A stretch of DNA of 8,795 nt from assembly GCA_934277655.1 (NCBI GenBank), contig CAKQVC010000067.1:1-8795 (forward strand). Direction: 5' to 3'. The notes under the pieces are model-generated. The model was not told where the DNA came from. It saw nothing but the letters and a program-made list of their open reading frames with translations, and ran no database searches. Source of the stretch: an uncultured Clostridia bacterium. GTDB lineage: Bacteria; Bacillota; Clostridia; Peptostreptococcales; Anaerovoracaceae. Below are positions 1-5,505 of the stretch, piece after piece; within the stretch, counting starts at the first letter, position 1, and each line of letters starts with the position of its first letter. Made by a program: the position numbers and the translations under genes.

Positions 1-884
1 GCTTTTCTCATCGGTTCAATCGTTCTCTGTACCAGGTGTTCTGTCAGCTGATCGAATTTCGCTCTGGTAATATCTTCATTCATGTGAAGTGGACCATCAG
101 CAGTCACGGTAATGAACGGCAGATTTACGTTTACTGTCTGAGAACCGGAAAGTTCTTTCTTTGCTTTTTCTGCTGCTTCTTTTAATCTCTGCAGAGCCAT
201 CTTGTCAGCTCTTAAATCTACGCCGTGTTCCTTCGCAAAATTATCTGCCAGGTAGTTCATTAATACATCATCAAAGTCATCGCCGCCCAGGTGTGTATCA
301 CCGTTGGTAGCCAGTACTTCAAATACGCCGTCGCCTAATTCCAGAACGGATACATCGAAAGTACCACCGCCAAGGTCGTATACCAGGATCTTATGGGATC
401 CTTCTTCTTTATCAAGACCATATGCCAGAGAAGCCGCTGTCGGCTCGTTGATGATTCTCTTTACATCAAGACCTGCGATTCTGCCAGCATCCTTGGTTGC
501 CTGTTTCTGTGCATCGGAGAAGTAAGCCGGTACAGTGATAACTGCTTCCGTTACTTTTTCGCCTAAATAAGCTTCTGCGTCATTTTTTAATTTGGTAAGG
601 ATCATTGCGGAAATATCCTGCGGTGTATAATCTTTACCATCAATAGTTACTTTATAATCTTCGCCCATGTGTCTCTTGATAGAAGCGATCGTTCTTTCAG
701 GGTTTGTAACTGCCTGTCTTTTAGCCGTTTCGCCGACTAATCTTTCGCCATCTTTCTTAAAAGCAACAACGGACGGAGTTGTTCTCATACCTTCTGCATT
801 GGCGATAACGGTAGGTTCGCCACCTTCTAATACTGCTACGCAGCTATTTGTTGTTCCTAAATCGATACCAATTACTTTAGCCAT
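1..884 (-). CDS. dnaK: Molecular chaperone DnaK (Hsp70), N-terminal part, truncated by the window edge
   Basis: Cytoplasmic ATP-dependent chaperone that binds exposed hydrophobic segments of client proteins and is driven by DnaJ and GrpE. The 294 visible codons cover most of the actin-like ATPase domain. The phosphate-1 loop [10 protein letters not shown] is at residues 5-14, [11 protein letters not shown] at 146-156, the phosphate-2 motif [10 protein letters not shown] at 170-179, and [11 protein letters not shown] at 195-205. The segment between about residues 72 and 95 is short, lacking the insertion of roughly two dozen residues typical of Gram-negative DnaK, which fits a Firmicute. The start is secure: ATG at 884-882 follows AGGAGG (893-898) by 8 nt. 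The substrate-binding domain and lid lie outside the window. It is third in the hrcA-grpE-dnaK operon, 112 nt after grpE, and is presumably controlled by CIRCE/HrcA from the hrcA promoter, as I see no separate promoter in the gap. Confidence 0.98.
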   Translation of the reverse strand, partial: MAKVIGIDLGTTNSCVAVLEGGEPTVIANAEGMRTTPSVVAFKKDGERLVGETAKRQAVTNPERTIASIKRHMGEDYKVTIDGKDYTPQDISAMILTKLKNDAEAYLGEKVTEAVITVPAYFSDAQKQATKDAGRIAGLDVKRIINEPTAASLAYGLDKEEGSHKILVYDLGGGTFDVSVLELGDGVFEVLATNGDTHLGGDDFDDVLMNYLADNFAKEHGVDLRADKMALQRLKEAAEKAKKELSGSQTVNVNLPFITVTADGPLHMNEDITRAKFDQLTEHLVQRTIEPMRK

Positions 885-930
885 TTTATGTTCCTCCTTG
901 ATTTTCAAGTTTTCATTCAAAATTTTTATT

Positions 931-954
931 GCGCCGGAGCTTCTCGTCCGGCAC
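931..954 (-). other. Inverted repeat / RNA hairpin between grpE and dnaK
   Basis: On the minus-strand transcript GUGCCGGA pairs with UCCGGCGC (8 bp including one G-U) around an 8-nt loop, in the 112-nt spacer between the grpE stop and the dnaK start. What follows is AATAAAAATTTT rather than a clean U-run, so it is a poor intrinsic terminator. It could be a partial attenuator, an RNA processing or stabilising element that sets dnaK levels apart from hrcA-grpE, or have no role. The pairing is visible; the function is inference. Confidence 0.45.
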
Positions 955-996
955 CTCAGTGTTAATCTGATGCACAGGAAAAATCGTTTACAAGCA

Positions 997-1548
997 TCAG
1001 TTTGATACCTTGACCATTACCGGTCTCACCACTCTCCCGTTCAGAGTATATCCCTTCTGCAGGACCGCTGTGACTTTACCGCTTTCATATTCGGTACTGT
1101 CTTCTGTCATCACTGCATTGTGGAAGTTCGGATCGAATTCCTCGCCCAAACACTTAATCTCTGCAACTCCCGCTTTTTCCAGCACCCCTTGGAGTTGCTT
1201 TAAAATCATTTCCATCCCTTCTAAGAACTTATCGCCGTCGTTTCCGGCTTCTAAAGCTCTTTCAAAATTATCTATTACATCAAGCAGTTCTTTAACGATC
1301 TTCTCGTTTGCGAACGCATAAATGTCACTTTTTTCCTTTTCGGTTCTTCGTTTGTAATTCTGGAAATCTGCCATCAGTCGAAGATACTTTGTATTGAGAG
1401 CTTCATCTTCAGAACTTTCGCTTGCAGTCGGATTTTCTTTTTTCTCATCGTTGCTGCAATTTTCTTTCGTTTCTGATGCCTGCTCCTCTTTCTCTTTTTC
1501 AGCTTCGTCTGCCTGGGCATTATCAGCTTTTTTATTTTCTTCGGTCAT
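997..1548 (-). CDS. grpE: Nucleotide exchange factor GrpE
   Basis: Cytoplasmic co-chaperone that releases ADP from DnaK. With the start at 1548 it has 183 residues, normal for the family. The first 50 or so residues are very acidic and lysine-rich, a disordered tail common in GrpE. A long coiled-coil dimerisation helix follows ([19 protein letters not shown] at about 55-73, then [12 protein letters not shown]), and the C-terminal beta domain carries the signature [13 protein letters not shown] and the end motif [16 protein letters not shown]. Three consecutive ATG codons sit at 1554, 1551 and 1548. The GGAGG at 1557-1561 is only 2 nt from the first but 8 nt from the third, so 1548 (MTEEN) is the most likely start. 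It overlaps the 3' end of hrcA (stop 1532-1534) by 17 nt, suggesting translational coupling. Confidence 0.97.
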   Translation of the reverse strand: MTEENKKADNAQADEAEKEKEEQASETKENCSNDEKKENPTASESSEDEALNTKYLRLMADFQNYKRRTEKEKSDIYAFANEKIVKELLDVIDNFERALEAGNDGDKFLEGMEMILKQLQGVLEKAGVAEIKCLGEEFDPNFHNAVMTEDSTEYESGKVTAVLQKGYTLNGRVVRPVMVKVSN

Positions 1549-2587
1549 CATCATTACCTCCGTTTTCTAATTTAAATGTATTGCTTAGATTATCTGTAAG
1601 ATATTCAATAATGGATGTTACCTCGCCATACCGCATTCTGGTCGGCCCGATAACACCAATCTTACCGACCAGCTTGCCATCCACATGGTAGCTTGCCGTA
1701 ATCAAGGAGCAATCCTGCATGCTGTTATCAGAGTTTTCATCACCGATGGTAACAATAACTCCATCGTCTCTTTCTACCAGTTTCCGCGTCAATTCCTCTT
1801 TCTGGCTGAGCATTTCAATGAAGCTCTTGGCTTTCGAAAGATCGCTGTACTCCGGAATGTCGAAGATGTTGGTCAGACCTTCCATATAAAGGTTGACATT
1901 CAGCATATCTTCCAGCGTCCGCATGAAATTCGGCATAACATCTTCTGCAAGACCGCTCATGGCAATCAGATCCGTTTCGAAGTTTGCAATGATGTTATTG
2001 GTCAATGCCTGGCTGACGGTTTTTCCTTTATAATTATAAGTCATCGTCTTCGCCAGCAGATTCAGCTTTTCGGCTGTATAGGGAACGGTCATCCGTACTG
2101 CCTTATTGGAAACCTTGCCGCTTTCTGAAACGATCATCAGAATGACGGTTTCTTCATCAACAGGAAGAAGGTTGATATACTTCAGTATATCTTCATCCTG
2201 GCTGGGTGTCAGAGCAAATGATGTAAGATTTGTAATCTCCGAAAGAACGCTGGCAGCATGTTCAATGGTTTTATTAAAATCATTGACTCGCCCACGCAGT
2301 CTCTCTGCGATGATCTTTTTTTCTTCGTTGGACAACTCCTTCTTTTCCATCAGAGCATTTACATATAATCTGTACGCTTTATCAGAAGGAACTCTGCCTG
2401 CCGAAGTATGCGGATGTGTCAGATAACCCATTTCCTCCAAATCCGCCATCTCATTTCGAATGGTCGCCGGGCTGTAGCCAAGCTCAGGTTTCTTGGAAAG
2501 AGTTCTGGATCCGACCGGTTCTGCTGTCCTGACATAATCAGAAATAATTGCCTGCAGCACTTTTAACTTTCGCTCGCTTAAGTCCAT
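1532..2587 (-). CDS. hrcA: Heat-inducible transcription repressor HrcA
   Basis: Dimeric repressor that binds the CIRCE inverted repeat and controls class I heat-shock genes; in this family GroEL keeps it active. With the start used here it is 351 residues, the usual size. The N-terminal winged helix-turn-helix covers about residues 1-75 (LSERKLKVLQAIISDYVRT, then SPATIRNEMADLEEMGYL and the wing TSAGRVPSDKAYR). The rest is the GAF-like and dimerisation region, ending with the typical IGVIGPTRMRYGEVTSIIEYL. I chose ATG 2587 because AAGGAGG (2596-2602) is 8 nt upstream; a TTG at 2608 in the same frame would add 7 residues but lies upstream of that site. It is the first gene of the operon with grpE and dnaK and is autoregulated through the CIRCE in its own leader. 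Confidence 0.97.
   Translation of the reverse strand: MDLSERKLKVLQAIISDYVRTAEPVGSRTLSKKPELGYSPATIRNEMADLEEMGYLTHPHTSAGRVPSDKAYRLYVNALMEKKELSNEEKKIIAERLRGRVNDFNKTIEHAASVLSEITNLTSFALTPSQDEDILKYINLLPVDEETVILMIVSESGKVSNKAVRMTVPYTAEKLNLLAKTMTYNYKGKTVSQALTNNIIANFETDLIAMSGLAEDVMPNFMRTLEDMLNVNLYMEGLTNIFDIPEYSDLSKAKSFIEMLSQKEELTRKLVERDDGVIVTIGDENSDNSMQDCSLITASYHVDGKLVGKIGVIGPTRMRYGEVTSIIEYLTDNLSNTFKLENGGNDDDRRK
1557..1561 (-). promoter_or_regulatory. Shine-Dalgarno GGAGG deciding the grpE start
   Basis: GGAGG lies inside the hrcA coding region and is followed by TAATGATGATGACC. Spacing to the three in-frame ATGs is 2, 5 and 8 nt; only the third is at the optimal distance, although the second is possible. 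Confidence 0.7.
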
Positions 2588-2595
2588 CCCTCTAA

Positions 2596-2602
2596 CCTCC
2601 TT
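2596..2602 (-). promoter_or_regulatory. Strong Shine-Dalgarno of hrcA
   Basis: AAGGAGG with 8 nt to ATG 2587; it fixes the hrcA start and argues against the upstream TTG at 2608. Confidence 0.85.
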
Positions 2603-2649
2603 TTCCAATCATGATGTATCTGATATGATACGATCATCTTTTTCTTCTG

Positions 2650-2676
2650 TTAGCACTCTTCATATCCGAGTGCTAA
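2650..2676 (-). promoter_or_regulatory. CIRCE operator (HrcA binding site)
   Basis: TTAGCACTC-N9-GAGTGCTAA, an exact match to the CIRCE consensus; the dyad extends one more base pair on each side (G 2649, C 2677). It lies just downstream of the expected transcription start in the untranslated leader of hrcA, about 60 nt before the start codon, so bound HrcA would block transcription of hrcA-grpE-dnaK. The arms can also pair in the mRNA leader. Confidence 0.98.
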
Positions 2677-2687
2677 CTTCTGATACT

Positions 2688-2716
2688 AATATACTACCCC
2701 ACTTTCTGCTTGTCAA
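2688..2716 (-). promoter_or_regulatory. Sigma-A-type promoter of the hrcA operon
   Basis: On the minus strand the -35 TTGACA (2711-2716) and the -10 TATATT (2688-2693) are separated by exactly 17 nt, putting the transcription start near 2681, immediately before CIRCE. An A/T-tract stretch with the perfect palindrome TTTTTTCGAAAAAA (2722-2735) lies directly upstream of -35, where an UP element would be expected. The box match is clear; the UP role is inference. Confidence 0.93.
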
Positions 2717-2819
2717 CACATTTTTTTCGAAAAAATTTTGATGTTTTTGTGAAATACTGCAAATCCCTCTACTTTCAAAATATCGCACACCGCAGAGAGT
2801 TCATCGACGGACAATAGCG

Positions 2820-2872
2820 ATAAGAGAAGGTGATACGATTTTGAGGACGGCTACCAAAATGATTTCTCTTAT
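2820..2872. repeat. Nested inverted repeat (structured RNA candidate)
   Basis: The outer arms ATAAGAGAA (2820-2828) and TTCTCTTAT (2864-2872) are perfect 9-bp complements. Inside them ATTTTG (2838-2843) and CAAAAT (2855-2860) form a second perfect 6-bp stem with an 11-nt loop, AGGACGGCTAC. The linkers are asymmetric, 9 nt on the left and 3 nt on the right. Neither strand has a U-run directly after the outer stem, so this is not a plain terminator. A polypurine AGAAGG in the left side would act as a ribosome binding site only on the plus strand. Confidence 0.6.
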
Positions 2873-2922
2873 ATGAGTAAAAAAATACCGAATCTGTACA
2901 GCTTAGATGCTAATAAGATGGT

Positions 2923-2951
2923 AATATACAGTTTTAGTTTACCACTGTAAA
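2923..2951 (-). promoter_or_regulatory. Candidate promoter inside a TACAGT-N11-ACTGTA dyad
   Basis: On the minus strand TTTACA (2946-2951) and TATATT (2923-2928) are separated by 17 nt. A perfect 6-bp dyad, TACAGT (2927-2932) and ACTGTA (2944-2949) with 11 nt between, covers the spacer and overlaps both boxes, as a repressor operator would. No gene follows closely; a transcript would begin near 2916 and run toward the hairpin at 2820-2872 and then hrcA. The regulator is unknown. Confidence 0.4.
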
Positions 2952-2964
2952 TACATTCGCACAT

Positions 2965-3018
2965 AAAAAAAGAACCAGCTTTTTCATCGAAAAACTCGAC
3001 AAAGTCCCAGTTCTTTTT
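2965..3018 (-). terminator. Intrinsic terminator after the six-cysteine small gene, possibly bidirectional
   Basis: On the minus strand AAAGAAC (3010-3016) pairs with GTTCTTT (2969-2975), extended by two G-U pairs and one G-C. An inner TCGA-GTTTT-TCGA stem sits in the loop, and a run of seven T (2971-2965) follows. It starts 16 nt past the stop of the 3034-3261 gene. Read on the plus strand the hairpin ends in five T, so it could also stop transcription from the left. Confidence 0.85.
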
Positions 3019-3033
3019 CACATATCCAGATAT

Positions 3034-3261
3034 TTACTCCATCCCCGGCTCCCAGATTTTTCTTACCTGCTCTGCTGTATACTGTTCATACCCTGCACAG
3101 CAGCTCGGACAACCTCCGATGACAAGTAACAGCTGATAGGGAACATTTTCACGGGCAGTCTCCGTTTCCCATTCCGGATGCGACCTGCACAGTGCTTTTA
3201 CATACGCACCTCTATCGTACCGTGGATTACATCCTCCACAATAGCGGATTCCCACTTTCAT
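3034..3261 (-). CDS. Small six-cysteine protein of unknown function
   Basis: 75 residues, predicted cytoplasmic with no signal peptide or membrane segment. I do not recognise the family with certainty. Six cysteines are visible: C8 and C11 in the N-terminal motif YCGGCNPRYDR, C25, and C51, C54 and C55 in GGCPSCCAGYE. The layout (strand, CxxC, helix, then a hydrophobic strand LLLVIGG ending in a second Cys cluster) resembles small thioredoxin-like or metal-binding folds, so a disulfide, Fe-S or Zn role is plausible but inferred. The start ATG 3261 is preceded by GAGGG about 9 nt upstream. It lies 44 nt after the NifU-domain gene on the same strand and is followed at once by a terminator, so it is the last gene of the relQ-like/NifU-domain unit. 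The association with a CxxC Fe-S carrier strengthens the redox or metal guess. Confidence 0.75.
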   Translation of the reverse strand: MKVGIRYCGGCNPRYDRGAYVKALCRSHPEWETETARENVPYQLLLVIGGCPSCCAGYEQYTAEQVRKIWEPGME

Positions 3262-3305
3262 TTTCTTCGTCCCTCGCCTTTCATGCTGCTCTTCCCAAAC
3301 TGAGC

Positions 3306-3605
3306 CTATTTCAACTCCCCGTTCAGGATTTTGCGTGCCATTTCCAGAAGGTCTTCGCTGACTGTTTCATCCAGCACAACATCTTTGACTTCTGGTACTT
3401 CTTCCAGAATTGAGCTCTTTACAATAAACTGGAAAGTATCGTCTGCAGAAGCACAATGTCCGCAGGCGCCATAAAACTTCACGCTGGCAACTCCATCCAC
3501 AAACCCGGTCAGCTCAGCACTGCCGCCATGATCTGCCAGTCTGTTGTTGATTTTTTCGTCCAGCACATGCTGGATCTTTTCTTCTGTTTTCTGTTTCTTA
3601 TCCAT
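3306..3605 (-). CDS. Stand-alone NifU C-terminal (Nfu) domain protein
   Basis: 99 residues matching the Nfu domain, which carries or transfers an Fe-S cluster to apo-proteins in the cytoplasm. A lysine-rich N-terminus leads into the helix KIQHVLDEKINNRLADHGGSAEL, followed by beta strands with the Nfu signature GACGHCASADDTF, where C48 and C51 form the CxxC cluster-binding pair. The amphipathic helix after it and the closing EVPEVKDVVLDETVSED also fit. It has neither the NifU scaffold domain nor a ferredoxin domain. Compared with common Nfu proteins the residues after CxxC (ASADDTF in place of the usual PSS..TL) are divergent, so the assignment rests on overall layout. ATG 3605 has a modest AAGG site about 10 nt upstream. 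It lies 107 nt after the alarmone synthetase and 44 nt before the six-cysteine gene, all on the minus strand. Confidence 0.85.
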   Translation of the reverse strand: MDKKQKTEEKIQHVLDEKINNRLADHGGSAELTGFVDGVASVKFYGACGHCASADDTFQFIVKSSILEEVPEVKDVVLDETVSEDLLEMARKILNGELK

Positions 3606-3701
3606 TTTTTTCTACCTTGTCTTCTCTAGGTTGTCTGTCTTTTCATTCCAAAATGGCCGCCTTGCAGCCTTGCAGAACTGCTGCCGCTTTTTTATTCCAG
3701 T

Positions 3702-3725
3702 CCGGATAGAACCTATTCCATCCGG
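3702..3725 (-). other. Stable hairpin over the stop codon of the alarmone synthetase
   Basis: On the minus-strand mRNA CCGGAUGGAA and UUCUAUCCGG form a 10-bp stem (one G-U) with a 4-nt loop, UAGG, that contains the UAG stop codon. It is followed by ACTGGAATAAAAAA, with no U-run on either strand, so termination is unlikely. It may protect the 3' end of a processed message or affect translation termination; the role is inferred. Confidence 0.6.
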
Positions 3726-4333
3726 TTCAATTCCTCGAAAATTTTCTGCATCCTTCTATCCAGCGTTGCGCTGACTTCCGCACATGCTTTCAATTCAATA
3801 TCAATTTTAGATGAAATATCCTTATTCTTTTTATAGCGTAATTGATGCTCCAGGCTCGCCCAGAAATCCATGGCCACCGTACGGATCTGCACTTCCACCG
3901 GCACTTCTTCCATACCGTCCAGTAAATATACCGGTACCGAAATGACCAGATGAAGACTTCTGTATCCATTAGGTTTCGGATTTTTTATGTAATCTTTCTC
4001 CGTGATCAATTTCACGTCACTCTGGGATGTAAGCATATCTGCAACTGCGTAAACATCATCGATGAAATTACATACCACGCGAATTCCTGCAATGTCAAAA
4101 ATATTTTCCTTTGCAGATTCGATTGACACTTCCTTTTTCAATCTTTCCAGCTTTTCCTCAATACTTTCCGGTACTTTCAGACGGCGCTCCATGTGGTGGA
4201 TTGGATTATAATCGTGACGCACCGCAAAATCTTCACTAAGAATTTCTATCTTCGTTCTGACTTCCTTAATAGCTGCACGGTAGGAATGTCTGAAAGTTTC
4301 AAACCCCTCCTGCTTTTCAAGATGTTGCTCCAT
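3713..4333 (-). CDS. relQ: Small alarmone synthetase (RelQ/YjbM-type GTP pyrophosphokinase)
   Basis: Transfers pyrophosphate from ATP to GDP or GTP to make (p)ppGpp in the cytoplasm. At 206 residues it is a single-domain enzyme: only the RelA/SpoT synthetase domain is present, with no HD hydrolase, TGS or ACT domain. Visible motifs are NIFDIAGIRVVC (77-88) with the likely Mg-binding D80, the G-loop DYIKNPKPNGYRSLHL (114-129) with Y124 expected to stack on the guanine, and VEVQIRTVAMDFWASLEHQL (146-165) with the catalytic-type E147. The C-terminal helices are those that mediate tetramer formation in RelQ. The start ATG 4333 has a purine-rich leader (AGGAGAGGAA). It is transcribed divergently from the aldo/keto reductase gene, with 117 nt between the starts, and is the first gene of a unit with the Nfu-domain and six-cysteine genes. 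A hairpin overlaps its stop codon. RelP and RelQ are hard to tell apart by eye, so the symbol is tentative. Confidence 0.93.
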   Translation of the reverse strand: MEQHLEKQEGFETFRHSYRAAIKEVRTKIEILSEDFAVRHDYNPIHHMERRLKVPESIEEKLERLKKEVSIESAKENIFDIAGIRVVCNFIDDVYAVADMLTSQSDVKLITEKDYIKNPKPNGYRSLHLVISVPVYLLDGMEEVPVEVQIRTVAMDFWASLEHQLRYKKNKDISSKIDIELKACAEVSATLDRRMQKIFEELNRME

Positions 4334-4376
4334 TTCCTAAAATTCCTCTCCTGCTCAGACGATTATTTTTTCATCA

Positions 4377-4387
4377 GTATGTCATAC
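4377..4387. promoter_or_regulatory. Short palindrome GTATGTCATAC next to the -35 box
   Basis: A perfect 5-bp dyad (GTATG-T-CATAC) ends 2 nt upstream of the plus-strand -35 box at 4390, between the two divergent genes. It could be an operator half or whole site acting on either gene. It is short enough to be chance. Confidence 0.3.
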
Positions 4388-4389
4388 AT

Positions 4390-4419
4390 TTGACAAAAAC
4401 TATTGTATCAGATTATAAT
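4390..4419 (+). promoter_or_regulatory. Consensus sigma-A-type promoter of the aldo/keto reductase gene
   Basis: TTGACA (4390-4395), an 18-nt spacer, and TATAAT (4414-4419): both boxes are exact consensus. Transcription would start near 4426, giving a leader of about 25 nt. This excludes an in-frame TTG at 4403 as the start codon because it lies inside the promoter. Confidence 0.92.
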
Positions 4420-4450
4420 TGAAAAAGAAAGGATTTTAGGTAAAGAATTC

Positions 4451-5440
4451 ATGAAGAAGATTTCAGACACAATCACACTGGGAAAAACCGGCCTGCAAGT
4501 TACCCCCGTCGGCATCGGCATTCTGCCCATGGGTCCGGGACAGTTAAACCTGCCCATCGAAGAAGGCGCCGATATTCTCTGCCACGCATTAACCTGCGGC
4601 ATAAATTTTATTGATACTGCCCAGTACTATCAGACTTATCCATATATAAAAGAAGGGCTCGAAAAATTCTTCCGCCAAAATCCATCCTTTCAACGTTCTT
4701 CTCTCGTCGTCTGCTCCAAATCCCTCTGCACCGATTATGATGGCATGATGCATGCGATAAACGAGGCTTGCCGTGAAATGGGACTTTCTTATGTAGATAT
4801 TTTTCTTCTTCACGAGGTCAGAACCGGTCAGTTTGAAGAGCGAAAAGGTGCCTGGCAGGCATTAAAAGATGCGAAAGCAAGCGGTCTGATCAAAGCTATG
4901 GGTATTTCGACACACCATGTAGATGTAACGGAATCCATGGCGGAAGAACCGGACTGCGATGTTATCTTTCCTCTGATCAACTATGCATCCATGGGTATCC
5001 GGAAAGGAAGCCAGGCAGCAGATAGGTCTGAGATGGAAGCGGCCATAAGGAAATGCCACGATGCGGGAAAAGGTGTTTTTTCCATGAAAGCCTTCGGAGG
5101 CGGTAATCTGACCGGACACTACCAACAGGCCCTGGACTATGTGTTTTCCTTAGAATCTATCGACTCCGTCATGCTCGGTTTTGGCAACAAATCGGAAATA
5201 GACGATATATGTAGTTATCTGTCGGGCAGCATGAAAAAAGGCTATCAGCCAGATGTAACGAAAAAGAAAATGTACGTGAACCAGGAGGACTGCGAAGGCT
5301 GTGGTACCTGCCTGCGTATCTGTCATTCTAAAGCTATTACATACAATAAAAACGGACTTGCCCAGATTGACCAAGCCCGCTGTCTGACTTGCGGCTACTG
5401 CGCCCAGGGGTGTCCTGTGCGCGCCATTATCATGTATTGA
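4451..5440 (+). CDS. Aldo/keto reductase fused to a C-terminal two-cluster ferredoxin domain
   Basis: 329 residues. Residues 1 to about 265 form an aldo/keto reductase TIM barrel: the N-terminal LGKTGLQVTPVGIGI is typical, and the catalytic tetrad is visible as D55 and Y60 (FIDTAQYY), K90 (VCSKS) and H121 (LLHEV). Residues about 275-329 are a bacterial-type 2[4Fe-4S] ferredoxin with C281, C284, C287, C291 (CEGCGTCLRIC) and C311, C314, C317, C321 (CLTCGYCAQGCP). The fusion suggests electron exchange between Fe-S clusters and the reductase site rather than simple NADPH use; the substrate is unknown. Such fusions are common in anaerobes. The start is ATG 4451 (MKKIS), with AGGT 9 nt upstream and the promoter at 4390-4419; the in-frame TTG at 4403 lies within the promoter. 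It is monocistronic, ending in the terminator at 5456, and divergent from the alarmone synthetase. Confidence 0.95.
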   Translation: MKKISDTITLGKTGLQVTPVGIGILPMGPGQLNLPIEEGADILCHALTCGINFIDTAQYYQTYPYIKEGLEKFFRQNPSFQRSSLVVCSKSLCTDYDGMMHAINEACREMGLSYVDIFLLHEVRTGQFEERKGAWQALKDAKASGLIKAMGISTHHVDVTESMAEEPDCDVIFPLINYASMGIRKGSQAADRSEMEAAIRKCHDAGKGVFSMKAFGGGNLTGHYQQALDYVFSLESIDSVMLGFGNKSEIDDICSYLSGSMKKGYQPDVTKKKMYVNQEDCEGCGTCLRICHSKAITYNKNGLAQIDQARCLTCGYCAQGCPVRAIIMY

Positions 5441-5455
5441 CCTCTGGCATAATAA

Positions 5456-5505
5456 GAAGCAGCCGGCTCGCACCCATGCTTGCCGTCTGCTTCGATTTTT
5501 GTTTT
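5456..5505 (+). terminator. Intrinsic terminator of the aldo/keto reductase gene
   Basis: GAAGCAGCCGGC (5456-5467) pairs with GCCGTCTGCTTC (5482-5493), an 11-bp stem with one mismatch and a 14-nt loop, followed by GATTTTTGTTTT. It begins 15 nt after the stop codon. On the minus strand the same hairpin is followed only by TTATTATG, so it might weakly stop the convergent four-gene cluster, for which I see no other terminator. Confidence 0.92.

Larger units (their letters stand above)
2745..2963. other. Gene-free stretch with unexplained structure
   Basis: Between the hrcA promoter and the terminator at 2965-3018 there is no convincing gene. What can be seen is a nested inverted repeat (2820-2872), a minus-strand promoter-like pair within a dyad (2923-2951), and two tiny plus-strand frames overlapping as ATGA (2841-2876 and 2873-2950). 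I do not recognise a known riboswitch, T-box or small RNA here. A dispersed intergenic repeat or a small-RNA locus are the main possibilities. Confidence 0.5.

Noticed and set aside
667..1005. Plus-strand open frame across dnaK/grpE with hydrophobic residues.
   Set aside because: Antisense shadow of dnaK; no ribosome site or promoter, while the opposite strand encodes an unmistakable DnaK.
2608..2631. Small dyads ATCATGAT and GTATC-N6-GATAC in the hrcA leader.
   Set aside because: Short and weak beside the perfect CIRCE; no evidence of a second operator.
2879..2924. On the minus strand a TACC...GGTA pairing followed by seven T resembles an attenuator just after the 2923-2951 promoter.
   Set aside because: The left arm lies upstream of the expected transcription start (about 2916), and the remaining stem is only about 4 bp, so the transcript could not form a terminator.
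3663..3678. Tandem 8-mer CCTTGCAG near the relQ 3' end.
   Set aside because: Only two copies, with no further structure or known role.
4403..4450. In-frame TTG start extending the aldo/keto reductase by 16 residues.
   Set aside because: The TTG lies inside the spacer of a consensus promoter, upstream of the expected transcription start.
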